Part shown: positions 34,755-44,239 of the stretch, in pieces | Numbering within the stretch: position 1 is the stretch's first letter | Layout: each line of letters begins with the position of its first letter | Assembly: GCA_039815685.1 (NCBI GenBank) | Contig: JBCBYV010000009.1 | Span: 62,001 to 126,000, forward strand | From: Thermohalobaculum sp039815685 | GTDB taxonomy: Bacteria > Pseudomonadota > Alphaproteobacteria > Rhodobacterales > Rhodobacteraceae | Direction: 5' to 3' | DNA length: 64,000 nt | Notes under the pieces: generated by a model | Told to the model about the DNA's origin: nothing | Database searches by the model: none | Seen by the model: only the letters and a program-made list of their open reading frames with translations | Program-made: the position numbers and the translations under genes

Positions 34755-36271
34755 GCCGCTTCGCTCTCCGGGGCGGTATCGTCGTCGTCGAGCTCTGCCT
34801 TCTTGCCGCGCACCTTCTTCAGCATGTGCTCGGGCACGGGGCGAAGCAGGAAGGCGGGCACATGGTCGCCGAGGCCGATCACGGGCTGATCATCCTCGCG
34901 CCCGCGTCCGCCGCGACCCCGGCCGCGGCCACCGCGTTCCCGGCGGTCGGCGCCGCGGTCGTCGCGCCCGCGACGCTCGCGCGGGGCGTCCTCGGCGACG
35001 GGCGTGCTCTCCGCCGCCTCGGCGCTCTCGACCTTGTCCTGCTCGCGGCCGCTGCGACGACCCCGGCTGTTGCGCGCGGGCTTCTCGTCCTCGGCCGCAT
35101 CGCTTGGCGGTGCGCTCACGGCACCTTCGGGGACGGCGACCTCGGGGATCGGCTTGCCGATCAGCTCCTCGATGCGCGCGAGGTATTTCTCGTCAGACGG
35201 CGTGTAGATCGAGAAGGCCGTGCCGTCCCGCCCCGCGCGGCCCGTGCGGCCGATGCGATGCACATAGTCCTCGGGATGCGTCGGCACGTCGTAGTTCACG
35301 ACATGGCTGACATTCGGGATGTCGAGCCCGCGGGCGGCGACGTCGGAGGCGACCAGGATCTTGATCGTGCCGTTCCGGAAGCCGTCGAGTGTGGCCATGC
35401 GCACCGACTGGTCGAGATCGCCGTGGAGCGCGCCGCAGTTATAGCCGTGCTTGTCGAGGCTCTTGTAGAGGACGCCCACATCACGCTTGCGGTTGCAGAA
35501 GACGATGGCGTTGCGGAAGGCCTCGCCCTCCCCATCGAGGAGCCCGCGGAGGACAGAGCGCTTTTCCGTATCCGTGCGGTCGCGGCGGGAGGGGCGGAAC
35601 TTGGCGATACCCTGGCGCACCGTATCGGCGGTGTTGCCCTGCTTTGCCACCTCGACGCGCACGGGCGTGTGGAGGAAAGTGTCGGTGATCCGCACGATCT
35701 CCGGCGCCATGGTGGCCGAGAAAAAGAGCGTCTGCCGGCTGAGCGCATTGGTGAGATTGAAGATGCGCTCGATATCCGGGATGAAGCCCATGTCGAGCAT
35801 CCGGTCCGCCTCGTCCACCACCATCACCTGGATGCCGGTGAGCATGAGCTTGCCCCGCTCGAAATGGTCGAGGAGCCGGCCCGGCGTGGCGATCAGCACG
35901 TCCACGCCGCGGTCGATCAGCTTGTCCTGCTGGGCGAAGTTCACACCGCCGATCAGGAGCGCCATCGAGAGCTTGGTGTATTTGCCGTAGGTCTCGAAGT
36001 TCTCCGCGACCTGGGCAGCAAGCTCCCGCGTCGGACAGAGGATGAGGCTGCGCGGCATGCGCGCTCGGGCCCGGCCCTTCGAGAGCATGGTGATGAGCGG
36101 CAGGGTGAAGGACGCGGTCTTGCCCGTCCCCGTCTGCGCGATGCCGATGACGTCCCGGCCCTTGAGCGCCTCGGGAATGGCCTCGGCCTGGATGGGGGTC
36201 GGGCTCTCGTAGCCCGCTTCCTCGACCGCTTTCAGAACCTTGGGGTCGAGTTCGAGATCAGCAAATTTCAT
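34751..36271 (-). CDS. rhlE: DEAD-box ATP-dependent RNA helicase, RhlE type
   Basis: It unwinds RNA during ribosome assembly or mRNA decay. The helicase core carries all motifs: Q-motif region (GYESPTPIQ), AQTGTGKT, PTRELAAQ, VDEADRMLDMGF, SAT and HRIGRTGRAGR. The C-terminal 120 residues are low-complexity and rich in Arg, Gly and Asp (GRGRGGRGR), typical of RNA-binding tails. At 506 residues it matches RhlE relatives. The start ATG 36271 lacks a strong ribosome-binding site. Confidence 0.93.
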   Translation of the reverse strand: MKFADLELDPKVLKAVEEAGYESPTPIQAEAIPEALKGRDVIGIAQTGTGKTASFTLPLITMLSKGRARARMPRSLILCPTRELAAQVAENFETYGKYTKLSMALLIGGVNFAQQDKLIDRGVDVLIATPGRLLDHFERGKLMLTGIQVMVVDEADRMLDMGFIPDIERIFNLTNALSRQTLFFSATMAPEIVRITDTFLHTPVRVEVAKQGNTADTVRQGIAKFRPSRRDRTDTEKRSVLRGLLDGEGEAFRNAIVFCNRKRDVGVLYKSLDKHGYNCGALHGDLDQSVRMATLDGFRNGTIKILVASDVAARGLDIPNVSHVVNYDVPTHPEDYVHRIGRTGRAGRDGTAFSIYTPSDEKYLARIEELIGKPIPEVAVPEGAVSAPPSDAAEDEKPARNSRGRRSGREQDKVESAEAAESTPVAEDAPRERRGRDDRGADRRERGGRGRGRGGRGREDDQPVIGLGDHVPAFLLRPVPEHMLKKVRGKKAELDDDDTAPESEAA

Positions 36272-36574
36272 AGAGTTCCTGTGCGTGGCCAGCGACTGTT
36301 TTGGCGGTTTTCAGATGGCCGCCTGGATCGCGCGGCCCGGATGCCCGTATTGGCATCCTGCTTATGAGGGCGCCTCATGCGCTTTTGGCGCTGCAATGTC
36401 AACGAATTCCGCTGCGATTCGCAGGGAGGGGTGCAGTTTCGGGGTGTTTCGACGCTGTTGCGCGGGAATTGGTAAGCGCGCTGTTCACCATTTCTTTGCA
36501 ACTCCCGGGCTAGGTCTGTTTCCGTTGCTTGTTGCCGGTCTGTGGTCCCGGCTCGTGTAGTAGGAGTTGTGTTG
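36272..36574. other. Divergent intergenic region between rhlE and a small membrane protein gene
   Basis: About 300 bases of relatively low GC content, expected to hold two divergent promoters. On the minus strand a perfect TTGACA lies at 36402-36397, but no good -10 box follows at 16-18 bases. A 13-bp palindrome CTGCGATTCGCAG is at 36412-36424. No gene is seen. Confidence 0.5.
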
Positions 36575-36832
36575 ATGGCGTCTCGTATAGCCGTGCCCGC
36601 GCCGGCACAGGATAGCGGTGCTCAGGTGGCGGAACTTGTGGCCGCCCTGCAGACACAGGAAGCGGTGCTTTTCGGCATCCTGATCGTGGCGATCGGTGCC
36701 TTCCTCTTCGGTATGGATGCAGCCCAGCGCGCGAGTGCGCGGCGGCGCAGGGTGAACCCCCTCCGCAGCGCGGAGATCAGGGCGCTGCGCCAGGCCCGCA
36801 GCCGCCGCCTCGCGGATACGACGCTGCTTTAG
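36575..36832 (+). CDS. Small hypothetical protein with one membrane helix
   Basis: An 85-residue protein of unknown function. One strongly hydrophobic helix (about residues 30-50, VLFGILIVAIGAFLFGM) is followed by a very basic C-terminal tail (ASARRRRVNPLRSAEIRALRQARSRRL). The ATG at 36575 has AGGAG eight bases upstream, so it was chosen over an earlier frame extension. No family is recognised. It stands alone between the divergent rhlE gene and the convergent prfC. Confidence 0.65.
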   Translation: MASRIAVPAPAQDSGAQVAELVAALQTQEAVLFGILIVAIGAFLFGMDAAQRASARRRRVNPLRSAEIRALRQARSRRLADTTLL

Positions 36833-36985
36833 CGACGCGCTGAGGCGTGCTGCACGGTGCAGCGCCGAGATTTGCTCGCGTGACGTCGTGATTCCGGCGT
36901 GGCGCCGTCGGTGGAGCTGGTCCTGAGCCGCTTCGGAGAGATGGCTTGCCTTTCCTTGGCGTCGTTCCGAAGGTGCTTCGCCGGA

Positions 36986-38590
36986 TCAGACCAGCGTCTC
37001 CTTCGTGGCGGTCAGTTTGACGTCCGGGTGGTCGCGCTCGGCGCGGTCGATGTCGAACTGGATGCGGGTGAGGAAGACCGGATCGCCGTCATGGTCGGTG
37101 GCCATCTGGCCGCGATAGGCTTTGACGAAAGCCTCCACGGCCTCGTCCGGGCCGCTGACCCAGCGGGCGGAGCTGTACTGCGTCGTCTCGAAGCGGACGG
37201 GCAGGCCGTATTCGATCTCGATGCGGCTTGCGAGCACCTCGAACTGGAGCTGGCCGACGACGCCGACGATAAAGCCCGAGCCGATGGCGGGTTTGAAGAG
37301 CTTGGCCGCTCCCTCCTCGGCGAACTGCGTCAGCGCCTTGTCGAGATGCTTCGCCTTCATCGGGTCGCCGGCACGGCAGGCCTGGAGGAGTTCCGGCGCA
37401 AAGGAGGGAATGCCCGCGAAGCGCAGATCCTCGCCCTCGGTCAGCGCGTCGCCGATGCGGAGCTGGCCGTGATTGGGGATGCCGATGATGTCCCCGGCCC
37501 AGGCGTCCTCGGCCAGTTCGCGATCCGAGGCGAGGAAGAGCACGGGGTTCGAGATCGCCATGGGCTTTCCCGCGCGGACATGGCGGAGCTTCATGCCGCG
37601 CTGAAAGTGCCCGCTGCAAAGTCTTACGAATGCGACACGATCCCGGTGCTTTGGGTCCATATTCGCCTGCACCTTGAAGACGAAACCAGAGACCTTCTTC
37701 TCATCCGCCGCCACCTGGCGCGCATCGGTGCGGCGCGGCTGGGGCGGAGGGGCGTAGGCGGCGACGCCCTCCATCAGTTCCTTGACGCCGAAGGAGTTGA
37801 GCGCCGAGCCGAACCAGATCGGTGTCATCGACCCGCCGAGAAACGCGTTGCGGTCGAACTCGGGCAGGAGGCCGCGGGCCATCTCGACCTCCTCGCGCAA
37901 GCTCTCGAGCCGATCGTCCGGCAGATGCTCCGCGAGTTTCGGGTCATTCAGCCCTTCGAGGGCGACGCTCTCCGCCCGCTTGTTCCGATCCGCGCGGTCC
38001 ATGAGCTCGAGCCGGTCGCGGAAGAGGTCGTAGGCGCCCAGGAACTCGCGGCCCATGCCGATGGGCCAGGAGGCAGGGACGACGTCGAGCGCCAGCGCCT
38101 CCTGGATCTCGTCGATGATCTCGAAGGTCTCCCGGCTCTCCCGGTCCATCTTGTTGCAGAAGGTGAGGATGGGCAGATCACGCAGACGGCAGACTTCGAA
38201 GAGCTTGCGCGTCTGGCTCTCCACGCCCTTCGCGCCGTCGATCACCATGATCGCCGCATCCACCGCCGTCAGCGTGCGGTAGGTGTCCTCGGAGAAATCC
38301 TCATGGCCCGGTGTGTCGACGAGGTTGAACCAGTTCTCGCCATAGGGAAACGACATGGCGGAGGCGGAGACCGAGATGCCGCGCTCCTGCTCCATCTTCA
38401 TGAAGTCCGAGCGGGTGCGCCGCGCTTCGCCCTTGGCGCGGACCTGACCGGCCATCTGGATCGCGCCGCCATAGAGCAGGAGTTTCTCGGTGAGCGTCGT
38501 CTTGCCCGCATCAGGGTGGCTGATGATTGCGAAGGTGCGCCGGCGCGCGACCTCCGGGGGCAGGGCGATGTTGGACGTGTCGTCTGGCAT
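36986..38590 (-). CDS. prfC: Peptide chain release factor 3
   Basis: A GTPase that recycles RF1 and RF2 from the ribosome after termination. The G motifs are intact: SHPDAGKTT, the switch region with ERGISVSASAM, DTPGHEDF and NKMDRE. The later segments match RF3 throughout. The start at ATG 38590 (534 residues; about 529 in E. coli) was chosen because RF3 homology begins there. The frame stays open far upstream on this strand, but that stretch is antisense to the ABC gene. Confidence 0.96.
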   Translation of the reverse strand: MPDDTSNIALPPEVARRRTFAIISHPDAGKTTLTEKLLLYGGAIQMAGQVRAKGEARRTRSDFMKMEQERGISVSASAMSFPYGENWFNLVDTPGHEDFSEDTYRTLTAVDAAIMVIDGAKGVESQTRKLFEVCRLRDLPILTFCNKMDRESRETFEIIDEIQEALALDVVPASWPIGMGREFLGAYDLFRDRLELMDRADRNKRAESVALEGLNDPKLAEHLPDDRLESLREEVEMARGLLPEFDRNAFLGGSMTPIWFGSALNSFGVKELMEGVAAYAPPPQPRRTDARQVAADEKKVSGFVFKVQANMDPKHRDRVAFVRLCSGHFQRGMKLRHVRAGKPMAISNPVLFLASDRELAEDAWAGDIIGIPNHGQLRIGDALTEGEDLRFAGIPSFAPELLQACRAGDPMKAKHLDKALTQFAEEGAAKLFKPAIGSGFIVGVVGQLQFEVLASRIEIEYGLPVRFETTQYSSARWVSGPDEAVEAFVKAYRGQMATDHDGDPVFLTRIQFDIDRAERDHPDVKLTATKETLV

Positions 38591-38785
38591 GCGCGGGGCT
38601 ATAGCGGATGCGTGCCGGGCTTGCCTAGCGCTGCGCGGCACGCGCTGTCGCGAAATCGTCGGGCCGGGTGCTTCCGTCGTCAGCTTGCCTGAGGGGGGCA
38701 TCGTTGCTACCTGCCGAGCGTCCGACCAGAACAGTCGCCTTCTCGCGTCGCGTGACAGCCGGCGCTGTGTTTGAGGGAGCCACCC

Positions 38786-39937
38786 TTGGCCTCTGCGCCC
38801 GATGACCCGGAGATCTGCCTCGCCGAGCCGCCGCGTCTCGCGCTCGAGGATGTTCGGGTGTCCTTCGGGGGGCAGACGGCGGTGGATCGGCTGTCGCTCT
38901 CGGTCGCGCCGGGGGAGATCGTGAGCGTGCTCGGGCCCTCGGGCTGCGGCAAGTCCACGACCCTGCGTGTCGCTGCGGGGGTCGAACGGCAGAGCGAGGG
39001 GCGGGTATTGATCGATGGCCGCGTCGTCTCGGACACGAGCAGGCACGAGCCGCCGGAGAGCCGCGGTATCGGGCTCATGTTTCAGGATTTCGCGCTTTTC
39101 CCGCATCTCTCGGTCGCGGATAACGTCGCCTTCGGGCTCCGCAACAGGCTGAAGGCGCGCGAGCGGGGGCCGGTGATCGAGCGGCATCTGAAGAGTGTCG
39201 GGCTCCTCGACAAGGCGTCGCGCTTTCCGCACCAGCTCTCGGGCGGGGAGCAGCAGCGGGTCGCTTTGGCCCGGGCACTGGCGCCGGGGCCGCGGGCGAT
39301 GCTGATGGACGAGCCCTTCTCGGGCCTCGACACGCGGCTGCGCGACGAGGTGCGGGAGGAGACGCTGGAGGCGCTCCGCGAGGCGGGGACGGCCGTGCTG
39401 CTGGTCACGCATGAACCGGACGAGGCGATGCGCATGGCTGACCGCATCGCGCTGATGCGCGAGGGGCGGATCGTGCAGATCGGTGCGCCCTTCCAGATCT
39501 ACAACCAGCCGGTGGATCGCCTCGCGGCCGCGTTCTTCTCGGACATCAACACAGTTCACGGCGAGGTGCGCGGTCGCGAAGCCCAGACCGCGTTCGGCCG
39601 CTTTCCGACGCCCGGTCTTGCCGATGGTGCGGATGTCGAGATCATCTTCCGGCCCCAGCATCTGAGCGTGGTCGAGGATCGGGGGGCGGCACATGCGCCG
39701 GACGATCATGACGGATCATTGGCCCGCGCGGAGGTCGTGCGGTCCCGTTTTGTCGGCGCGCAAAGCCTTATCGAGCTGCGTCTCGCGGGCAGCGAGCAGG
39801 TTCTGCGGGCGACGGTGCCGCATGCCTGGCTGCCGCATCCGGGCATGTCGGTCTGGCTCGGCCTGCCGCGCGAGCGTTGCTTCGTCTTTCCCTCGGCCGA
39901 GCAGCGCCGGCTGGCGAGCCCCTACGCGGCGGAATAG
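38786..39937 (+). CDS. ABC transporter ATP-binding protein (Fe3+/polyamine-type, FbpC/PotA-like)
   Basis: The ATPase subunit of a binding-protein-dependent importer of the CysA/PotA/FbpC group. Walker A is GPSGCGKST, the signature LSGGEQQRVALARAL, Walker B MLMDEPFSGLD, and the switch histidine is in VTHEPDEA. The C-terminal 120 residues form a TOBE-like regulatory domain. The start is uncertain: TTG 38786 has GAGGGAG upstream, and TTG 38771 is also possible. No permease or binding-protein gene is adjacent, so the substrate cannot be inferred from context. Confidence 0.88.
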   Translation: MASAPDDPEICLAEPPRLALEDVRVSFGGQTAVDRLSLSVAPGEIVSVLGPSGCGKSTTLRVAAGVERQSEGRVLIDGRVVSDTSRHEPPESRGIGLMFQDFALFPHLSVADNVAFGLRNRLKARERGPVIERHLKSVGLLDKASRFPHQLSGGEQQRVALARALAPGPRAMLMDEPFSGLDTRLRDEVREETLEALREAGTAVLLVTHEPDEAMRMADRIALMREGRIVQIGAPFQIYNQPVDRLAAAFFSDINTVHGEVRGREAQTAFGRFPTPGLADGADVEIIFRPQHLSVVEDRGAAHAPDDHDGSLARAEVVRSRFVGAQSLIELRLAGSEQVLRATVPHAWLPHPGMSVWLGLPRERCFVFPSAEQRRLASPYAAE

Positions 39938-40073
39938 CGCCCGTTCGCTTTTTGGGCCTCGCGCCCCTTTCCCCCCGCGGCGGAACCCAATATGTCAACG
40001 GTGAATGTGCCGGCTGCCGTCGGCGGTGAACAGGCGCCGTGAGCGGCGTCACCTTGCGGGGAGAATGTGGGCG

Positions 40074-40295
40074 ATGGGCCTTAGCATCTGGCAAATCCTG
40101 ATCGTGGTGCTCCTGCTCGTGCTGCTCTTCGGCCGGGGCAAGATCTCCGAGCTGATGGGCGACATGGCCAAGGGCATCAAGAGCTTCAAGAAGGGCATGG
40201 CCGAGGATCCGGACGATCCCAAGCAGGTGACCGAGGGCGGTGAAAAGGCCGTGGACGTCACCCCTGAGCCCGCCGCCAAGAAGGACAGCGCCTGA
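40074..40295 (+). CDS. tatA: Sec-independent protein translocase subunit TatA
   Basis: The pore-forming subunit of the twin-arginine translocase, which exports folded proteins. A 73-residue protein with a single N-terminal helix (MGLSIWQILIVVLLLVLLFG), then the FGRGK hinge, an amphipathic helix and an acidic tail. ATG 40074 was chosen because TatA proteins usually begin MGLSIWQ and GGGGAGA lies about ten bases upstream. It starts the tatABC operon. Confidence 0.96.
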   Translation: MGLSIWQILIVVLLLVLLFGRGKISELMGDMAKGIKSFKKGMAEDPDDPKQVTEGGEKAVDVTPEPAAKKDSA

Positions 40296-40352
40296 GCGCA
40301 GCCGGCCCGGGCGGCATGATGTTGCCGGGCGCCCTTCGACGCGGAGAGAGCG

Positions 40353-40790
40353 ATGCTTGATATCGGCTGGTCCGAACTGATGGTGATCGGCGTCCTGGCC
40401 CTGCTGGTGGTGGGGCCGAAGGAGCTGCCGGGCCTCTTCCGCACCGTGGGTCAGTATGTAGGCAAGGCGCGGTCGGTCGCGCGCGAGTTCCAGCGGTCGA
40501 TGGAGGATGCGGCGCGCGACATGGATGGCGGTGCGTTCAACCAGCTCCGTGACGCCAAGCGCGATTTCGACAAGATGGCGCGTGTCGATTTCTCCGAGCA
40601 GGCGAAGAAGGCGCAGAACAGCCTGATGTCTGGCGGCAAGACGACGTCGGAGACCGCTGCGCCGGCGCCGGCGCCGCAGTCCGGCTCGGAGGCGAAGGCC
40701 GCGGAGGCGAGCCCGCCGCCGGAGGCTGCGCCGGAACCGAAAGCCGAGGCGACGGCGAAGACACCGGCTGCGGCCGAGGACAAGGCCTGA
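40353..40790 (+). CDS. tatB: Sec-independent protein translocase subunit TatB
   Basis: The substrate-receptor partner of TatC. It begins MLDIGWSELMVIGVLALLVVG, with the characteristic acidic residue in the helix, then the PKELP turn and a long amphipathic helix (residues 30-75). The C-terminal 60 residues are Ala/Pro/Glu-rich and probably disordered, as in other TatB proteins. It lies between tatA and tatC with one base before the latter. Confidence 0.95.
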   Translation: MLDIGWSELMVIGVLALLVVGPKELPGLFRTVGQYVGKARSVAREFQRSMEDAARDMDGGAFNQLRDAKRDFDKMARVDFSEQAKKAQNSLMSGGKTTSETAAPAPAPQSGSEAKAAEASPPPEAAPEPKAEATAKTPAAAEDKA

Positions 40791-40791
40791 C

Positions 40792-41643
40792 ATGGCACGG
40801 GACGACGACGCTCATATCGAGGAGAGCTCTGCGCCGCTGATCGAGCACCTGATCGAGCTGCGCGAGCGTCTGGTGAAGGCGCTGATCGGGCTCGGCATCG
40901 GTTTTGTGATCTGCTGGATCTTCGCCGCGGACATCTACACGATCCTGACGCTGCCGCTGGTGAACGAGCTCGAGGCGCGGGGACAGTCCCCGCAGCTCAT
41001 CTTCACGGCGCTGCATGAGGCGTTCTTCACCTATCTCAAGCTTGCGATGTTCGGCGGGTTCTGCCTGGCGTTCCCGTTTATCGCCAATCAGCTCTGGAAG
41101 TTCGTGGCGCCGGGGCTTTACCGCTCCGAGCAGCAGGCCTTCCTGCCGTTTCTGGTGGCGACGCCGGCGCTTTTCATCCTGGGCGCGAGCTTCGTCTACT
41201 TCCTGATCATGCCGCTTGCGATCGACTTCTTCCTCAATTTCCAGATCCCCGGCGGGGTGGAGGGGGAGGATAACGCGGTCCGGATCGAGTTCCTCGGCAA
41301 GGTCAACGAGTATCTCTCGCTCTCGATGACCTTCATCCTGGCTTTCGGGATCTGCTTCCAGCTGCCTGTTCTGCTGACGCTTATGGGACGGGCGGGACTG
41401 GTGACGGCGGACGGGTTGTCGCGCGGCCGGAAATACGCGGTGGTGGGCATCGCGGCCGTGGCGGCGATCATGACGCCGCCGGATGTGATCAGCCAGATCG
41501 GCCTCGGCGGCGCGGTCTATCTTCTCTACGAGATCTCGATCCACCTCGTGCGGCTTGCGGAGCGGAAGCGGGACCGCGAGCGGGACGAGGAGGATGACGA
41601 CCTCTTCGACGATGACGCGGATGAGACGCCGGCGGGCCCGTGA
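40792..41643 (+). CDS. tatC: Sec-independent protein translocase subunit TatC
   Basis: The multi-spanning receptor for twin-arginine signal peptides, 283 residues with six membrane helices. Conserved segments are the N-terminal LIEHLIELRERL, FYLKLAMFGG-type second helix context, and FGICFQLPVLL. The C-terminal tail is highly charged (Asp/Glu-rich). The stop overlaps the next gene's ATG (TGATG). Confidence 0.96.
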   Translation: MARDDDAHIEESSAPLIEHLIELRERLVKALIGLGIGFVICWIFAADIYTILTLPLVNELEARGQSPQLIFTALHEAFFTYLKLAMFGGFCLAFPFIANQLWKFVAPGLYRSEQQAFLPFLVATPALFILGASFVYFLIMPLAIDFFLNFQIPGGVEGEDNAVRIEFLGKVNEYLSLSMTFILAFGICFQLPVLLTLMGRAGLVTADGLSRGRKYAVVGIAAVAAIMTPPDVISQIGLGGAVYLLYEISIHLVRLAERKRDRERDEEDDDLFDDDADETPAGP

Positions 41644-42509
41644 TGCCCGAGGCGGATCGTCATCCGAGTTGCGATTTGCGCGAGGTGTCGGCGCTCGAGC
41701 GCATCGCGGACGCCCTCGAGCGCATCGCGCCGCCGCCGGCGGAGGCGCCTGAATTCGGCGTGGCCGAGGCCTGGGTCTGGCAGGCCTCGCCCGACCGCCT
41801 CGTGCCGGTGTCCCGGGTGGCCCGCGTGGAGATCGACCTGCTGGTGGGGATCGACCGGGCGCGCGATACCCTGCTGGAGAACACGCGCCGTTTTGCGTCC
41901 GGTCGTGCGGCGAACAACGCGCTCCTCTGGGGCGCGCGCGGCATGGGCAAGTCGAGCCTCGTGAAGGCGGCCCATGCGGTGGCGAACGGGGAGACGGGGA
42001 CCCTACGGCTCGTGGAGATCCATCGCGAGGACATTCCGACCATCGGACGGTTGCTGGATCTTCTGGCGGGGCAGCCCTGGCGCTTTATTCTGTTCTGTGA
42101 CGACCTCTCCTTCGATCACGATGACAGCCACTACAAGAGCCTGAAGGCGGTGCTCGACGGCGGCGTCGCAGGACGGCCGGAGAATGTGCTGTTCTACGCG
42201 ACATCGAACCGGCGGCACTTGATGCCGCGGGACATGATCGAGAACGAGCGGCAGACGGCGATCAACCCGAGTGAGGCGACGGAGGAGAAGGTCTCGCTCT
42301 CGGACCGCTTCGGCCTCTGGCTCGGGTTCCATCCCTGCGGCCAGGACGAGTTCCTAGCGATGATCCGGGGGTACTGCGATGCTCTGGGGCTCGAGATCGA
42401 TGACGCGCGGCTGCGGTCGGAAGCGATCGAGTGGCGTCAGACGCGGGGGGCGATGTCGGGCCGCGTCGCCTGGCAGTTCGTGCAGGATCTAGCGGGCCGG
42501 TCGGCTTGA
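41643..42509 (+). CDS. DUF815-family AAA ATPase
   Basis: A 288-residue P-loop protein of the DUF815 family (predicted ATPases of unknown role). Walker A is GARGMGKSS near residues 99-107, and a Walker B-like LFCDDLSF follows. The stretches LYSDRFGLWL-like (LSDRFGLWLGF) and YATSNRRHLMP are typical of the family. It is translationally coupled to tatC, whose TGA overlaps its ATG, though no mechanistic link to Tat export is established. Confidence 0.85.
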   Translation: MPEADRHPSCDLREVSALERIADALERIAPPPAEAPEFGVAEAWVWQASPDRLVPVSRVARVEIDLLVGIDRARDTLLENTRRFASGRAANNALLWGARGMGKSSLVKAAHAVANGETGTLRLVEIHREDIPTIGRLLDLLAGQPWRFILFCDDLSFDHDDSHYKSLKAVLDGGVAGRPENVLFYATSNRRHLMPRDMIENERQTAINPSEATEEKVSLSDRFGLWLGFHPCGQDEFLAMIRGYCDALGLEIDDARLRSEAIEWRQTRGAMSGRVAWQFVQDLAGRSA

Positions 42510-42537
42510 GCGCTGGTTGAGCCCTCGTTGACTACCT

Positions 42538-42601
42538 GGGCGGGCTGACTGGTCGCCCCGACTTCGGACGCTCTGCGTCCTCAGCGGCCCGCCCGCCAGC
42601 C
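42538..42601. repeat. Palindromic intergenic repeat (family B, copy 3, diverged)
   Basis: The unit begins GGGCGGGCTGACTGG and ends CCCGCCAGCC, as the copies at 7380 and 8347 do. The central inverted part has a different sequence (GGACGCTCTGCGTCC) but still forms a hairpin. It starts 29 bases after the DUF815 stop and may terminate the tat transcript. Confidence 0.65.
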
Positions 42602-42737
42602 GCGCCCAGCCTGTGGGTCATGTCTCGAGATCAGCCGCGGATGCGAACTCATACCGAGATGTTCGCATAATGCTCATACCTAGCGGCGCAAGCTGACGTG
42701 GGTAGGCGCGGGCGCGGCTTGGTGCGCTCTCGGCGCC

Positions 42738-44087
42738 TCAGAGGTAGTCCTCGGGGTTCACGCTTTCCGCGCCGCGGCGGATCTCGAAATGCATGCGGGG
42801 CGGGCCGGCCCCATCGCCTTCTGCCACGACGCCGATGGGCTGGCCGGCGTCGACGCGGCTGCCCTTGCCGACCTGCACATTCGTCACCCGGCCATAGACC
42901 GTGAGAACGTCGCCGCGGTGGCGTACGAGCACGATGGTACCGAGCCCACCGAGCGACTGGGAGACGAGCGCCACCTCGCCCGGTGCGGCGGCGCGCACCA
43001 CGCTGCCCGGCGGCGCGTCGAAATCCACGCCTTCGTTGCGCACGCCATTGTTCGAGAGATTGTAGGGCACAGCGACAGCGCCATCGACGGGGCGGATGAA
43101 GCTGATGCCGAGATCCGGTGAAGCGCTTGGAGACGCGCCGGCGAGGGCGGCGGCGGCCTCGCGATCTGCGGCGGCGGCGTCTTCCTCGACCGCTGCCGTG
43201 CGCGTGTCGGGTGCGAGTTCCGGTTCCGCGGTCTGGTACTGCGAGAGCCCGGGCGAGGCGGGGCGGGCCGTCGGCTGCGGTTCGGGCGGCAGGGGCGAGC
43301 CGGAGGAGGGGGGTGTTGCAATGTCGCTGCCCGGTGCCGGGCCAGGCTCCGGTGTTGCCGCGGCCACCTCATCGGCGAGGGCCGCCTCAGCCCCGGGCTC
43401 GACGCTTGGCGAGGGTGCCGGGGCGGGCGTCTCGGCCCGGTCGATGGCGGCGGCTGCGAGATCCGGGGACCAGGCCGCGTTGCCGTCGGAGGCGTCGGTC
43501 CAGCCCGAGGCTGCGCCTGTGCTTGCAATATCTGCCGCGCCGGCTGCGGCGGTGGCGCCGATAGCGGTGCCGGCGGTCGGCGCGAGGCTGCCTGTCTCGA
43601 TACCGCCGCCCGTGACCGGGCTTCCCACGCCACCTGCCGCGCCTGCGGCAGTGAGGCCGTTGGCACTCGGGTCGCCTGCGGGTGCGATGAGCGTTCCATC
43701 GGGCGCTGCCGCGCTCGGTGCAGCGGCCGCGACGCTGATCCCGCCATAGCCGCCCGGGCGGGGTGGCAGGACGAGCTCGTCGCCTGCCCGCAGCGCCGTG
43801 CCGGGCTGGAGGCCGTTATAGGCACCAAGCTCGGCCCCGGAGATGCCGACGCGGCCGCCGATCTCGGCTACCGTCTCGCCCTCGCGCGCAACCGCGGCTT
43901 CGTAGCTGTCATAGGCGACGATGCCCGGTGTGCCGGTGGCGGGCGCCGTGCTGCCGGGGTTGGAGCCGCGGAACTCGACCGGCGCCCGCGACGGATCCTG
44001 GTTTCCCGCGCAGGCGGCGAGCGCCATAAGCGACGCGGCACCAGCCATGCGCGCCATCGCATGCGGCTTGGGGGAGGGGTGGCGCAT
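42738..44087 (-). CDS. nlpD: NlpD-like murein hydrolase activator (LysM and degenerate M23 domains)
   Basis: A probable envelope lipoprotein that activates amidases during cell separation. The signal ends at lipobox LMALAAC (Cys26), a LysM domain spans about residues 63-108, a long Ala/Pro/Glu-rich linker follows, and the last 96 residues form a LytM (M23) domain. The metal-binding residues are degenerate: the expected HxxxD histidine is absent (NEGVDFD) and YGR replaces the HxH region, while the final HFEI remains. This fits a non-catalytic activator such as E. coli NlpD. ATG 44087 follows AGGAG. Gene order surE-pcm-nlpD agrees. Confidence 0.85.
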   Translation of the reverse strand: MRHPSPKPHAMARMAGAASLMALAACAGNQDPSRAPVEFRGSNPGSTAPATGTPGIVAYDSYEAAVAREGETVAEIGGRVGISGAELGAYNGLQPGTALRAGDELVLPPRPGGYGGISVAAAAPSAAAPDGTLIAPAGDPSANGLTAAGAAGGVGSPVTGGGIETGSLAPTAGTAIGATAAAGAADIASTGAASGWTDASDGNAAWSPDLAAAAIDRAETPAPAPSPSVEPGAEAALADEVAAATPEPGPAPGSDIATPPSSGSPLPPEPQPTARPASPGLSQYQTAEPELAPDTRTAAVEEDAAAADREAAAALAGASPSASPDLGISFIRPVDGAVAVPYNLSNNGVRNEGVDFDAPPGSVVRAAAPGEVALVSQSLGGLGTIVLVRHRGDVLTVYGRVTNVQVGKGSRVDAGQPIGVVAEGDGAGPPRMHFEIRRGAESVNPEDYL

Positions 44088-44239
44088 CTCGGTTTCTCCT
44101 GCTCGGGCTCCGGGCGCGCCCGGGCCGTCATTCCGCCTGTCTGCCTCGGGCGTCCCGCATCTTACGCACGGGCGGCCCAGTCCCGGTGATCGGAGGAGCG
44201 CACAATCCGCTCTCCCGATATCCCGCGCGTGCCTCTCTT

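Noticed and set aside
36374..36402. Minus-strand promoter for rhlE with a perfect TTGACA
   Set aside because: The -10 region at 16-18 bases is a poor match, with at most three of six positions, so I did not list it as a promoter.
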